From an uncultured Prevotellaceae bacterium (GTDB lineage Bacteria > Bacteroidota > Bacteroidia > Bacteroidales > Bacteroidaceae): a stretch of 64,000 bases of DNA. Under the pieces are notes generated by a model. The model worked only from the letters and a program-made list of their open reading frames with translations, was not told the origin of the DNA and searched no databases. Location of the stretch: positions 1 to 64,000 of the forward strand of contig CACYME010000004.1 of the NCBI GenBank assembly GCA_902775475.1, read 5' to 3'. Numbering within the stretch: the stretch's first letter is position 1; the number at the start of each line of letters is the position of its first letter. Below, in pieces: positions 15,879 through 25,051 of this stretch. The translations under genes and the position numbers were made by a program.

Positions 15879-17030
15879 TTATCTTTGTTTGTGATATTCG
15901 TCAACTATTTTTTTTGCCGTGGCCTTCCATGAGACGTCGCCCGTGGTGTAGGCCTCGTGTATCTCCCGTGAGAAGGCTTTTACTCGTTCGGGGCTCTTCC
16001 AGAGAGCGACGATAGATTCAGCCAGCGCGTCGACGTTCTTCTCTGGAATCAGCAGACCGTAATGGCCATCTTTCACCATCTCTGGCAGTCCGCCGACGTT
16101 GGTGGCAATGACGGGCCTGTTGAACGCAAATGCCGACATGATGACCCCGCTCTGGGTGGCATCGGTGTAGGGGCACACCATGAAGGCGGCATTGTAGATG
16201 AGCTCAACGAGTTCGCTGTCGGGGATGAACCTGTGGCGGAATTCGATGTAGTCGAGCTGCTGGTACGGGCTGATGTCGAAATGGAAGTCGCCGGCTCCGG
16301 CGACAATCAGTTTGCAGCCAGGGCACTGCCGGTGAACTTGCTGCATGGCTGGCAGCAGGTAGTCGAGGCCCTTGTATTGGGAAATCTTGCCAGCGAAGAG
16401 AATGTAGTCGAGCGTCGGCTGCTCGTCGCCCTTGAGCAATGTCTGAAGATAGGTGCAGCAGCTCAGACGGCTGTTGATAACCCGCTGGGGGGCAATGTGG
16501 TAGTAGTCAATGAAGCCTTGCCGTTGCTTCTCGTTGAGGATAATCAGCCTGGGAATGAGCGCAAAGGCCACTTTCCTTCTTAGCCTCACGATGAAGGTGT
16601 CGAGTCCGGAGTGGGGGAACGGGTCGTGTACGGTGAGGAGCATCTTCCGCCGCAAGAAGTAGATGATGAATTCGTAGACGTTGGGAGGCCACACGAGGTG
16701 GATGGCGCTGAAATGGCCGCGGACGAGGAATAGCAACAGCAGGAAATAGGTCCAGAAGGACTTCAGCTGCCACAGTCGTCCACAGGTGTTGACGACGTAG
16801 AACTTGTCGGTATCGATGAACCCGCTGAGTCGGCTAAGTTCGGGATAGGCCTCAGTGGCCTTGAAGATACCCGTATGGGGATAAATCGACGGGATGTTGA
16901 AAGCCGGTCCCTTCAGGAAACGGGGCGTCACCTCCAGCAGGTAGGTGATGTCGGCCATCTGCTGCGCTTCATGCAGGAAGGGCAGGTCGGTGTCGCTGAT
17001 TTGTATTTTCCCTAAGTATGCTATTTTCAC
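15879..17030 (-). CDS. glycosyltransferase family 4
   Basis: 383 residues, GT-B fold. The C-terminal donor-binding half has ILFAGKISQYKGLDYLLPA, KLIVAGAG, and the GT4 E-x7-E-like region ATQSGVIMSAFAFNRPVIATNVGGLPEMV. The N-terminal half has a hydrophobic stretch (FWTYFLLLLFLVRG) that probably associates with the membrane. It transfers a sugar onto the lipid-linked repeat unit at the cytoplasmic face; the sugar is unknown. It follows the other glycosyltransferases in the polysaccharide operon. Confidence 0.9.
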   Translation of the reverse strand: MKIAYLGKIQISDTDLPFLHEAQQMADITYLLEVTPRFLKGPAFNIPSIYPHTGIFKATEAYPELSRLSGFIDTDKFYVVNTCGRLWQLKSFWTYFLLLLFLVRGHFSAIHLVWPPNVYEFIIYFLRRKMLLTVHDPFPHSGLDTFIVRLRRKVAFALIPRLIILNEKQRQGFIDYYHIAPQRVINSRLSCCTYLQTLLKGDEQPTLDYILFAGKISQYKGLDYLLPAMQQVHRQCPGCKLIVAGAGDFHFDISPYQQLDYIEFRHRFIPDSELVELIYNAAFMVCPYTDATQSGVIMSAFAFNRPVIATNVGGLPEMVKDGHYGLLIPEKNVDALAESIVALWKSPERVKAFSREIHEAYTTGDVSWKATAKKIVDEYHKQR

Positions 17031-17080
17031 TTTTCTTGTTCTTATTATTATAAGGCGTATTTTTGGCGGGCTCGTTCCGT

Positions 17081-17124
17081 AAAATCCGCCCCGTCCGTAT
17101 TCCTATCTGCCAACGGCGGATTTT
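17081..17124 (-). terminator. terminator-like hairpin between two glycosyltransferase genes
   Basis: A 10-bp perfect inverted repeat (AAAATCCGCC at 17081-17090 against GGCGGATTTT at 17115-17124) flanked by A and T tracts on the minus strand. It straddles the stop of the upstream glycosyltransferase gene (17103) and could attenuate the distal half of the operon, including the heptose genes. It belongs to a GC-rich repeat also seen at 48.9 kb. Confidence 0.5.
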
Positions 17125-18323
17125 GGCCCGTCCACGTCGGATTTTTCAAGAAGGCCATCAGAAGTCTGTAGGATGTTCTCTTCGAGCAGGATGGCGCGCA
17201 GCTTCTCTACGCCAGCTTCCAACGAGAAGGTTTCCCGATAGGCCTGATAGACATCAGTGGGCGAACTGCTCGTGGAGAGCATGGCGGACAAGGCCTCGGC
17301 AAACGATGGCTTGTCGCGGTAGCAGAACATTCCGTTGGCTTGCACGATATGTTCGTAGCCAGCGGCCGATACTTCGTGGCAGATGACCTGAAGACCGTTG
17401 CGCAAAGCGTCCATCACCCGCAGCTTCAGGCCGCTGCCGGCGTTGATGGGGCAGATGTAGTAGTCGGCCTGCTCAACCAGGCTGTTGATGTTGTCGGGAT
17501 TGGGAATGACCGTGACGTTGCGATGCTTTCGGCATTCGTCGGTGAGCATCTTCTGGGGATTCCTACCGGTGATAGTGAGCTGGGCGTCGGGTACCATATC
17601 GACGACGCACGGCCAGTAGGTCTGAAGGAACTCCATGATTGGCATCAGCGACTGCCAGAAGGACAACGAGCCGGTGATGACGAAGTGATGACCTTTCGGG
17701 CGGGGCTTGAACACCTTGTCGGGGATAGGCTTATACTCATGGACTCCCCAGCAGTGAACATGCAGGTTTGCATCCTTGAACCAGGAACGGAATGCTGACG
17801 CGTCTTGCTCGGTCAGGGTCAGGTTCAGACTGCTGGCCTGCAGACAGCTGCGCTCGGCCTTTTCCCCATACCAGACGTAGGGCTTGCGATACAAGATGGA
17901 GTACATTCTGGCATTGTCGCGCAGGTAGTCGCGCTCCACGTTGTGGTGTATGGTGATAATCTGTGCACCTGTTGCCCGGATTTCGTCAATCATGTCAGAG
18001 GCAATGAAGCTGTGGTCGATGACTATCACGTCGTAGTTATGTGTGGACAGGTGTTGCCTGGTAAATGCCGACAGCGGGCTGACCACTCCACGATACATGT
18101 CGATGCCCTTGCGGACGAGCGACCTGCCGTCGTGACAGGGGAAGAGCTTGTAGCGAGTAGGAACATAGAGCGACGTGTCGTCGATTTCAGGGAAAATGAG
18201 CGAGCAGTCGTCGAACAGCTGCGCAAAGCACTGCACGTTGGCTTTCGAGCAGTTTGCCCCGCCATTGCTTTCGTTCAGCCGGTGACGTGTGATGAAGAGT
18301 AGTCGTTTGTTCATAGGAGGCAT
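17103..18323 (-). CDS. glycosyltransferase (GT-B, group 1 type)
   Basis: 406 residues from the ATG at 18323; a second ATG at 18314 (MNKRLLFITRH) is equally possible. The N-terminal LLFITRHRLNESNGGANCSK resembles GT4 acceptor domains. The C-terminal half has FVITGSLSFWQS, QLTITGRNP and GSGLKLRVMDALRNGLQVIC, the nucleotide-sugar-binding region. No membrane segment is seen. Donor and acceptor are unknown. The last dozen codons (KSDVDGPKSAVGR) fall inside a GC-rich repeat also found at 48.9 kb, so the C terminus may have been extended by that element. Confidence 0.85.
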   Translation of the reverse strand: MPPMNKRLLFITRHRLNESNGGANCSKANVQCFAQLFDDCSLIFPEIDDTSLYVPTRYKLFPCHDGRSLVRKGIDMYRGVVSPLSAFTRQHLSTHNYDVIVIDHSFIASDMIDEIRATGAQIITIHHNVERDYLRDNARMYSILYRKPYVWYGEKAERSCLQASSLNLTLTEQDASAFRSWFKDANLHVHCWGVHEYKPIPDKVFKPRPKGHHFVITGSLSFWQSLMPIMEFLQTYWPCVVDMVPDAQLTITGRNPQKMLTDECRKHRNVTVIPNPDNINSLVEQADYYICPINAGSGLKLRVMDALRNGLQVICHEVSAAGYEHIVQANGMFCYRDKPSFAEALSAMLSTSSSPTDVYQAYRETFSLEAGVEKLRAILLEENILQTSDGLLEKSDVDGPKSAVGR

Positions 18324-18329
18324 TTCTTT

Positions 18330-19277
18330 TTATGCAAAGAGATGATACAGTGAACTGAGATACCATCGCAGGAAGGTGGAAGTGGGGAAGTGGAGCGGCT
18401 TCAGCTGGCGATAGTACCATCGCAGTCGCAACGGGTTGCCTCTCACTCCGTCGATGATGTCCTTGCCAAAGGATTTCGTGTAGTAGGAACGGCGTGGCGC
18501 TTCTATGGTGACGAAATGCTTCCCATCGTCGGCAGAGAGCTGCTCAGTGCTCAGTGCGGAGAGCAGATGGTCGAACCAATCATATTGCTGAAGGGTGGCG
18601 AGCAGTTTCGTCTTTGCATGGCTGGTGGAGCTGCTGATGGTCTGGTTGTTCTGCCTGTACTGGAAACAGAACGCCTGCGTGTTGGCAATGCCCTGGCTGC
18701 GGGCAGCTCTGGCTGCGGTGACATCGTCGGAGCCCCACGCCAGTGGAAGTTTGTAGTAGCCGCCCTCGGCAGTCAGGTGCTGGCGGCGGTAACAGAAGTC
18801 GCCAATGAACTGCAGGTCGCGGTGTGCCCATCTGTTCCATATTAGCGAGAGCATGGACTCCCACTCTGGTCGTGGTTCCTGAAGACTGACCACCTCTCCG
18901 TTTTCATTGATGATTTCCGTGCGAGCGTGGTAGACATTGAGGTTGGGGTATTTGCCAATGAGCTTGGCATATTCGTCAAGGCAACAGGGCAGCATGCGGT
19001 CGTCATCGCCCATACAAATCACATAGTCGCCAGTGCAGTAAGACAGGCAGATATTCCAGTTGTCGACCAGGTTGAAAGCCCCGCAGTTGTGGTCATTGCG
19101 ATAGTAGCGGATGCGGCTGTCGCTGAGCCAGGGGGCAACGACGCTTTCGATGTCCTCGGGCGAACAGTCGTCGACGACAATCAGTTCCCAGTCGGCATAG
19201 GTTTGGCAGATGACGCTCTGGATGGCTTCGGCGAGATAGCGTGACTTGAATGTGGGTATGGTGATAGAGAATTTCAT
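18330..19277 (-). CDS. glycosyltransferase family 2
   Basis: 315 residues. The GT-A signature opens the protein (MKFSITIPTFKSRYLAEAIQ, then ELIVVDDCSPED), and the metal-binding motif lies in VICMGDDDRMLP near residue 105. Its start overlaps the stop of the DUF4838 gene as ATGA and is preceded by a GGAGG ribosome-binding sequence, unusual here. It adds one sugar to the repeat unit; the specificity cannot be read. Confidence 0.93.
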   Translation of the reverse strand: MKFSITIPTFKSRYLAEAIQSVICQTYADWELIVVDDCSPEDIESVVAPWLSDSRIRYYRNDHNCGAFNLVDNWNICLSYCTGDYVICMGDDDRMLPCCLDEYAKLIGKYPNLNVYHARTEIINENGEVVSLQEPRPEWESMLSLIWNRWAHRDLQFIGDFCYRRQHLTAEGGYYKLPLAWGSDDVTAARAARSQGIANTQAFCFQYRQNNQTISSSTSHAKTKLLATLQQYDWFDHLLSALSTEQLSADDGKHFVTIEAPRRSYYTKSFGKDIIDGVRGNPLRLRWYYRQLKPLHFPTSTFLRWYLSSLYHLFA

Positions 19278-21181
19278 GACTTTTCCTCCTTTCTTCTGCT
19301 CCGACTATGTCTGATGTACTGGACGACCGCTAGGAACAAGACCGAGGCAGATATGATGTGTGCTGTTCCTTTCGCGCCGTTCTGGGGCATTTGCTTCTTC
19401 TGCTCGTTGATGTAGGGCTCCAGTTCCTTTTGTTCCGTAGGACGAACCTTGTACTGCCGTGAAATCGACTGGTATTCATCCCAGGAGCCGTCAGCAGTGG
19501 CATCTTCTGGGTTCGTGAGCACTTCTGCTGTCAGTAGCTGTAGCTTCACCAGCTTCACGCGTCGCTGCACTACCGTGTCTTTTCCCGCTGCCTTTTCAGC
19601 TGTTGCGAGCAGGCGCTTGCTGTCGGCAATAAACTTTTGGTTGAAGAGTTTCGAAAAATCGGAGAATACGATTCTGAAGTGTTTGTTGGCATCGCTCAAT
19701 GCACGAACGCGCTGAAAATATTGTTCTATCATTGGAGCAGCTTTGCCATAGTAGTCCTTAATAAACGCAGTTGCCAGCGAATCGCTGTTGAGCGCGGGGT
19801 TCCACATCAGCTTGGACAGTACCCACATCTTCAATTCTGCAAACTCACCTCCCTCGGAACTGCGTTGCCCCTGTTCCATAAGTCCCACGACATGATTGTC
19901 GCGGAAGAGCCTGATGTTCTCTGCCAGTACATCGAAATTGGGGTAGGGGGCAGTATATTGGCTGAAATTGACGGCGTAGTCCCATACATAAATGTTATTG
20001 CATAGCTTGCTCCACCCCTCAAGTGCCGCTACTACTTCGTCGCTATGCACAACTTGATTGCTGCAACCTTGGCTCAGCGGGTGGGCAAAGCAGCCCAGGG
20101 AACTGCTAAGGCGTATCATGACATTCTTCTCAGGCTGAATGTTGGTGGGCGGTTGAAGCGTGTATTGATAGGCCATGGTGCCAACCAGCTTCCCGGGGAA
20201 CTCCTCCCTGACGGCACGGGCCACCTGGTTGACAAACCATATCAATGCTCCCGAATGGCCTCCATATGTCCTTTCCAGAGCAACGCAACTCTTACAGGTG
20301 CAGTACCGCTTGTTGTCGTTTTGCGAAAGCTCGTAGGCAATGTAGTCAGGGTTATGCTGCATCACGTCGCGCATCTTGCTGATGCAGATTCTTAGCACTT
20401 CGGCATTTGAAAGGCACAACTGTCCGTCGCTGATGCGCTTGCCTTCCCAGAGCGCAAAATATTCGGGATGGGAGTGGAAATAATCCTTAGCGGGTATAAA
20501 ATGGCTGCCCATGGTGTGTGCTCCCCAGTAGCGATTCACCTTTCCGTAGACAGCCTGCTCGGCAGCCTTTGAGAACCAAACCTCGTTCAGACGGAAATGA
20601 GCCGTCAGTTCGTGTGAGATGTTGACGGGATAGGCCAGCAGGCAGCGATATTTGAATGCCGGTGATTCGTCATGCCGATGAATGTCGCGCAGCTGCTTGG
20701 CTTTCAGCTTTGGAATTATGGTGCAATCCTGAGCATACCAGTGCACGCCGAGCTCGTTTTCCAGAAACGCATAGACACCATACATCGTGCCGCGATGGCG
20801 TCCACCATAAATCACCAGCGACTGTCCTTCGACATCATAGACAAAGCCGTCGTCGTCATCGTTGGGCTGGGGTATATCTGCCATTGCGGCCATGTCGCTG
20901 CGATGGCCAATAAAGATGTTCTTTGTTCCTGGCGTTTCTCCCACTGGGAAGGTCGCACCACTAATCTTGTTCAGATAATATTGCAGTTCGGTGGCAGCAT
21001 GCTTTTCAGAATCAGATGCCTTAGATGATACCACAATTCTATAGTCGGTCTTCCCGTTCCTGAAGAGCATACACCTCTCTGTTCCACTGGCTGTAGCCAG
21101 CAGACAACCCCATACCAAAGCACAGAGCAAAGCCCAAAAGCGGGGCTTACCAACCGCCATAGAATCGATAGATGTTTTCAT
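19274..21181 (-). CDS. DUF4838 protein with signal peptide and C-terminal membrane anchor
   Basis: 635 residues, or 628 from the ATG at 21160, which directly begins a signal peptide (MAVGKPRFWALLCALVWGC). An N-terminal GH20b-like domain (SEKHAATELQYYLNKISG) is followed by a TIM-barrel-like DUF4838 region (RYWGAHTMGSHFIPAKDYF, ALWEGKRISDGQLCLSN, YCTCKSC, WDYAVNF). The C terminus has a hydrophobic helix and a basic tail (about residues 605-635, IRHSRSRRKEEKS). The topology is periplasmic with a C-terminal anchor. DUF4838 is placed among glycoside-hydrolase TIM barrels, but its activity is not defined. Within this operon it may trim or modify the polymer. It overlaps the upstream polymerase gene. 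Confidence 0.85.
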   Translation of the reverse strand: MKTSIDSMAVGKPRFWALLCALVWGCLLATASGTERCMLFRNGKTDYRIVVSSKASDSEKHAATELQYYLNKISGATFPVGETPGTKNIFIGHRSDMAAMADIPQPNDDDDGFVYDVEGQSLVIYGGRHRGTMYGVYAFLENELGVHWYAQDCTIIPKLKAKQLRDIHRHDESPAFKYRCLLAYPVNISHELTAHFRLNEVWFSKAAEQAVYGKVNRYWGAHTMGSHFIPAKDYFHSHPEYFALWEGKRISDGQLCLSNAEVLRICISKMRDVMQHNPDYIAYELSQNDNKRYCTCKSCVALERTYGGHSGALIWFVNQVARAVREEFPGKLVGTMAYQYTLQPPTNIQPEKNVMIRLSSSLGCFAHPLSQGCSNQVVHSDEVVAALEGWSKLCNNIYVWDYAVNFSQYTAPYPNFDVLAENIRLFRDNHVVGLMEQGQRSSEGGEFAELKMWVLSKLMWNPALNSDSLATAFIKDYYGKAAPMIEQYFQRVRALSDANKHFRIVFSDFSKLFNQKFIADSKRLLATAEKAAGKDTVVQRRVKLVKLQLLTAEVLTNPEDATADGSWDEYQSISRQYKVRPTEQKELEPYINEQKKQMPQNGAKGTAHIISASVLFLAVVQYIRHSRSRRKEEKS

Positions 21182-22289
21182 AAATGGTATCTAAGAGGGG
21201 AAAAGCCATGAGCAAGTACACCTGCCTGCTTGATAACAGTTTATCGGTATGCATGCGAGCCACAATCAACGCAAGGGCAGGGTAGGTGAGATTCATCATT
21301 CGCAGGGCAATCACACCGACGTCGGGATACATCAGGCGGAACGTGTATGCTGCCATTGTGATAGCCAGCACGATGTTGAACGTCTTGACAATGATGGGAG
21401 GCAAATTCTCTTCCTTATATCGGAGAATAAACGTCAGGATGATGACGGGTGTCAGCATGCGCAATTCGCGCACGATGAAAGTAATCCATCCGCTAATGCC
21501 GCCAGTGGGCTTGCCCCATTCCAGTTCGTCGTATTCTTCCATGTAGAAGATGAATTTCTTCAAGATAGTATCGCTTCCCAGCAGCTCAATCACTTCCATC
21601 GGGTTGTTCATCACGTATATCATAAGGCTAATCACCACCACGAGGAAAGTGATGATAATTTTCTTTGAAAGCTTGGCAAGATTGGGCAATAGGATGATTG
21701 GCGTGAATGCAATGAGCATGGTCATCGTGCTATGGAAGATGGAAGAGAAGGCTATCAGTGCCAGTGCAATGACAATGCTTCGCTTGCGCTTCTCAGGAAT
21801 GGGAACCAACAGGAATGAAAGCCCCAGATAGTAAACCGCTACACCCATATTGGCACGTGAAGAAGCAAACTGCGAAAAGAATACCAGCAGCAGGAACATG
21901 AAGGCAACCGTGTCGGTACTCCACCGTTTGCATACCTTGGCGTAGATGAGCAACAGTCCGCCCCATACCAAGAGGCGGAACAGGAAATAGTCGCCGGCAA
22001 CGAAAAACACGAAGAACTGATAAATCCATTCCATGTGAAGCTCCTCGCTATAGTCGAACGACCATACCGACTCGACCTCAGAGATGTAATTCCAGAAGTC
22101 GGGAGCGAGGAAGTCTGAAACGGCAAATAGCACCATTCCTGCCAGGTACTTGCCATAAGGGGTGGAATCCTCCAGTTCTGGCAAAGTCTTCTTCCATCCT
22201 ACTATCAGTAGGACGGTATAGAGCAACATCGTCCACAGTCGGGTGGCCAGTGTCACATCACCTGCATCAAGAAGACTTTCAAACAACAT
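21147..22289 (-). CDS. EpsG-like O-antigen/exopolysaccharide polymerase (Wzy type)
   Basis: 380 residues with about ten hydrophobic helices. It is EpsG-like, with a periplasmic loop after the early helices (DYSEELHMEWIYQFF) and a conserved SRANMGVAVYYLGLSFLLV segment. Such proteins polymerise flipped lipid-linked repeat units at the periplasmic face. Sequence similarity within the family is low, so the assignment relies on topology and on position between wzx and the glycosyltransferases. The start lies 3 nt after the wzx stop. Confidence 0.85.
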   Translation of the reverse strand: MLFESLLDAGDVTLATRLWTMLLYTVLLIVGWKKTLPELEDSTPYGKYLAGMVLFAVSDFLAPDFWNYISEVESVWSFDYSEELHMEWIYQFFVFFVAGDYFLFRLLVWGGLLLIYAKVCKRWSTDTVAFMFLLLVFFSQFASSRANMGVAVYYLGLSFLLVPIPEKRKRSIVIALALIAFSSIFHSTMTMLIAFTPIILLPNLAKLSKKIIITFLVVVISLMIYVMNNPMEVIELLGSDTILKKFIFYMEEYDELEWGKPTGGISGWITFIVRELRMLTPVIILTFILRYKEENLPPIIVKTFNIVLAITMAAYTFRLMYPDVGVIALRMMNLTYPALALIVARMHTDKLLSSRQVYLLMAFPLLDTIYENIYRFYGGW

Positions 22290-22291
22290 CT

Positions 22292-23809
22292 CTACTTCTC
22301 TTTAAGAATACTTTTTAGTGGTACTATATGGAACAGATGGATGCACAGCAAATAGCATAATAGCCATACTAAGCCCTTCATACAGAAAACGAATACGCTC
22401 AGCCACCGGTCGTTGCTTCCAGTCAGAAGGCTGTCGAATGGTATCTGAAAACAGAGTGCGAGTGTAAGCACCCCTGCAAGAGTGGGCTTAAGGAAGCACA
22501 TCAGCATCTTGAGTCTGCTGAGCTTCAGCAGATGCTTGTAAAGGATGACGTAGTTTACACCGATGACAATGACGACATACAGTAGGTAGGATACTACGGC
22601 AGAACCCACCTGCAACCAGGAGCATAGCACAATGTTAAGCACTATGGAAAGCGTGCAGGCCACAGCTGCTGCCATCACCAACGGACGGGTGCGGCCGTAA
22701 GCCAGAATCAATGCTTCGCCTGCTGTCGTGTGCATCTGTATCAGCACAGTGATAATCCAGATAATCAGCCATAGTGAGAGGTTCGCATAGGCGCTTCCCA
22801 CATAGGCCGTCAGGGCTTCCTGGGCTCCCAGAATGAACGGCATGCACAGGATATTGACCACCACGGTGCTCAGTGTCGTCCATTTGTAGGCAAAGGCCTC
22901 AATGGCCTGCTGGTCTCGTCGTGTTACTAACTCTGATGCCTGGGGGAGAAAAATACTCGAGAACGTTCCGCTCAGCATGATGATGAATGTGGGGAACACG
23001 GATATGATGTTGAATTCGGCCGTCGTTGCCGCGCCATCGTAGGCAAACATGCTCAGCAGGATGGGGCGTGACTGGGCTGCCGTGACCCTAAACAGCGACA
23101 AGATGAAGATGGCCAGACTGAACGCCAGCACCACCTTGAAATCCTTCCAATACCATTTGGGCCTCAGGCTCTGTAAGATGCCGTCGTGAAGGCAGCGCCA
23201 TGCGTAGGGTATTACGAGCATTGCCAGAATCATGGTCATCAGGAAGAAATAGCAGGTCATGGGGAGCTGAAGGTAAAGCGTGAGGCAGATGAGGCCAATT
23301 TTCAGCAATGGGAGCACAGACTCCATCTGCATCACGAATGCCATTTGCTTGTAGGCGGTCAGCAACTGATTGAACGGAGCGGCGCCCCAGCTGAACACGC
23401 TGAAAAGTGCAATAATCAGCAGGCACTGGCGGAGAGTTAGGAACTGTGTGTGAGTGATGTTGAACAATGGTTTTCCCCACAAGGCCAAGGCCAGCAGTCC
23501 CAGAATGTTGATGGCGGCAACGAGCAGGTAGAAGGTCGTGTTTGTCGCCCCCACCTTGCGTATCATGTCAACATTGCCCTCTGTTCGCCATTGCGAGAAG
23601 AACTTCACGGCTCCTGTGTTCATGCCAAAATCCAGCAGGTGCATATAGCCGTTGCAGGCGGTGGCCAGTACCAACAGCCCATAATCGGCCTTGCCGTAGA
23701 GTCCCAGAAGCAGGGGCACGGCAAGGAAATTGAAGATGGCATTCAATAGTTTTGATAGCGTACTCCAAAAGAACGAGCTGACGTAGTAGTTGTTTCGCAG
23801 ATTCTTCAT
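22292..23809 (-). CDS. wzx: Wzx-type polysaccharide flippase (MOP superfamily)
   Basis: 505 residues with about 12-14 membrane helices. Typical features are the N-terminal NYYVSSFFWSTLSKLLNAIFN and LLLGLYGKADYGLLVLATAC, then repeated pairs of helices. It moves undecaprenyl-linked repeat units across the inner membrane. The start overlaps the pyruvyltransferase stop as ATGA. Confidence 0.9.
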   Translation of the reverse strand: MKNLRNNYYVSSFFWSTLSKLLNAIFNFLAVPLLLGLYGKADYGLLVLATACNGYMHLLDFGMNTGAVKFFSQWRTEGNVDMIRKVGATNTTFYLLVAAINILGLLALALWGKPLFNITHTQFLTLRQCLLIIALFSVFSWGAAPFNQLLTAYKQMAFVMQMESVLPLLKIGLICLTLYLQLPMTCYFFLMTMILAMLVIPYAWRCLHDGILQSLRPKWYWKDFKVVLAFSLAIFILSLFRVTAAQSRPILLSMFAYDGAATTAEFNIISVFPTFIIMLSGTFSSIFLPQASELVTRRDQQAIEAFAYKWTTLSTVVVNILCMPFILGAQEALTAYVGSAYANLSLWLIIWIITVLIQMHTTAGEALILAYGRTRPLVMAAAVACTLSIVLNIVLCSWLQVGSAVVSYLLYVVIVIGVNYVILYKHLLKLSRLKMLMCFLKPTLAGVLTLALCFQIPFDSLLTGSNDRWLSVFVFCMKGLVWLLCYLLCIHLFHIVPLKSILKEK

Positions 23810-25041
23810 GGCATGCTCATTATCAGGTTGAACGCATGCGCTATCTCGTCAGCCAGTGATGACTGGTATGGTTGCGCAGGGCTGGCAAGAAGCTCCAATG
23901 CCATGCTGCTGAGTTCATGACCATCGGCATGGCCCAAATCGAGCATATACTGCCTCATGCCAACCTTGTCCATGAATCCCTCGAACTTTCTTGCTGTATT
24001 GATGCTGATGATTCTGGTGTCTGAGCGATAGCCAAGAATCAGTCCGTGCAGATTCTGAGAGATGAGCAACTGGGAGGAGACAATCAGTTCCTGCAATGAA
24101 GCCACGTCGTGAGGAATGGTCAACTCGACGTTGATTCCCGCTTGTCGGAAATGCAGGAAACAAGCAGTGGCAAGGTCAATAGCCGTCTGCCACAACTGCG
24201 TCACCGTCACGACAACACGGCATCTCGTCTTCTCGGAAATACTTTTTAAGTTCAAAGTGAGGAAATCGAGATGCGTGAGCACCTCGGTATTGAACGGAAT
24301 GAAAAGCAGGCTGTTGTCCCGTTTTTCACTTTCAATATGCTCATAGAGTGCCAGGTCAGGAACCTTTTCGGACAATGCCTTCTGCTTCTGGCAGCAGTCG
24401 GCGATGGAGGCGCTGTCTCGAAAGAACATTCCATCCATCATGCTACAAATTGACTGCCCGATGCGTAGAGTGTCCTTACTGCTGAATGGACCGATGGTCT
24501 GTCCCATCATCATCATTCGCAGCCCGTGTTGCTTTGCCTGTATGCATTCTATGTGCTTCACGATGTCGCTCTCCACCCAGTCGTTGATGTAACCGCCTCC
24601 GCCCTGGAGGTACATGTCTGCGTCCGTCATGACGGCATCCACTTCTTCCCGTGCTTCTTTAATCGTCGAAATGTAGTCTTCGGGTGATTGCAGATAGCTT
24701 TTCAATGTACCTCGAATGCCGCGGCTGTTCTTCCTGTATCTCAGTCCATGCCTGATGCGTTCCTTAAATGTCAGCTTGGTGTCTACGTAAAACACTTGGT
24801 CACTGCTGAATAGCTGTCGATGGATGGAAGGATGAATGGTTACATTATGGTAAGTATGCAGTAAATCGGCAGCTCCATGCTCATCACAGGTGATGACACG
24901 GATGACAGGCTGAGGCAGCTTCTCGCATATAAGCTTCACGGCTGACACCAATATGGCGTCATCGCCTAAGTTGCCATATCCCCATCCACCAGACAGGACA
25001 ACTATGGGGTGCTGTGTTTTTCTTCCGCGAGAATCTGTCAT
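23806..25041 (-). CDS. polysaccharide pyruvyl transferase family protein
   Basis: 411 residues from the ATG at 25041 (MTDSRGRKTQHPIVVLSGGW); the frame extends to 25110 but would then overlap the Wzz-like gene. Family signatures are GGWGYGNLGDDAI near the N terminus, a central GGGGYINDW, GQTIGPF, and the C-terminal SQNLHGLILG (the H-x-x-I/L pattern). It transfers pyruvate from phosphoenolpyruvate to form ketals on sugars, giving the polymer negative charge. Some members act in other pathways, but the operon context supports polymer decoration. Confidence 0.9.
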   Translation of the reverse strand: MTDSRGRKTQHPIVVLSGGWGYGNLGDDAILVSAVKLICEKLPQPVIRVITCDEHGAADLLHTYHNVTIHPSIHRQLFSSDQVFYVDTKLTFKERIRHGLRYRKNSRGIRGTLKSYLQSPEDYISTIKEAREEVDAVMTDADMYLQGGGGYINDWVESDIVKHIECIQAKQHGLRMMMMGQTIGPFSSKDTLRIGQSICSMMDGMFFRDSASIADCCQKQKALSEKVPDLALYEHIESEKRDNSLLFIPFNTEVLTHLDFLTLNLKSISEKTRCRVVVTVTQLWQTAIDLATACFLHFRQAGINVELTIPHDVASLQELIVSSQLLISQNLHGLILGYRSDTRIISINTARKFEGFMDKVGMRQYMLDLGHADGHELSSMALELLASPAQPYQSSLADEIAHAFNLIMSMP

Positions 25042-25051
25042 TCTAAAGACA

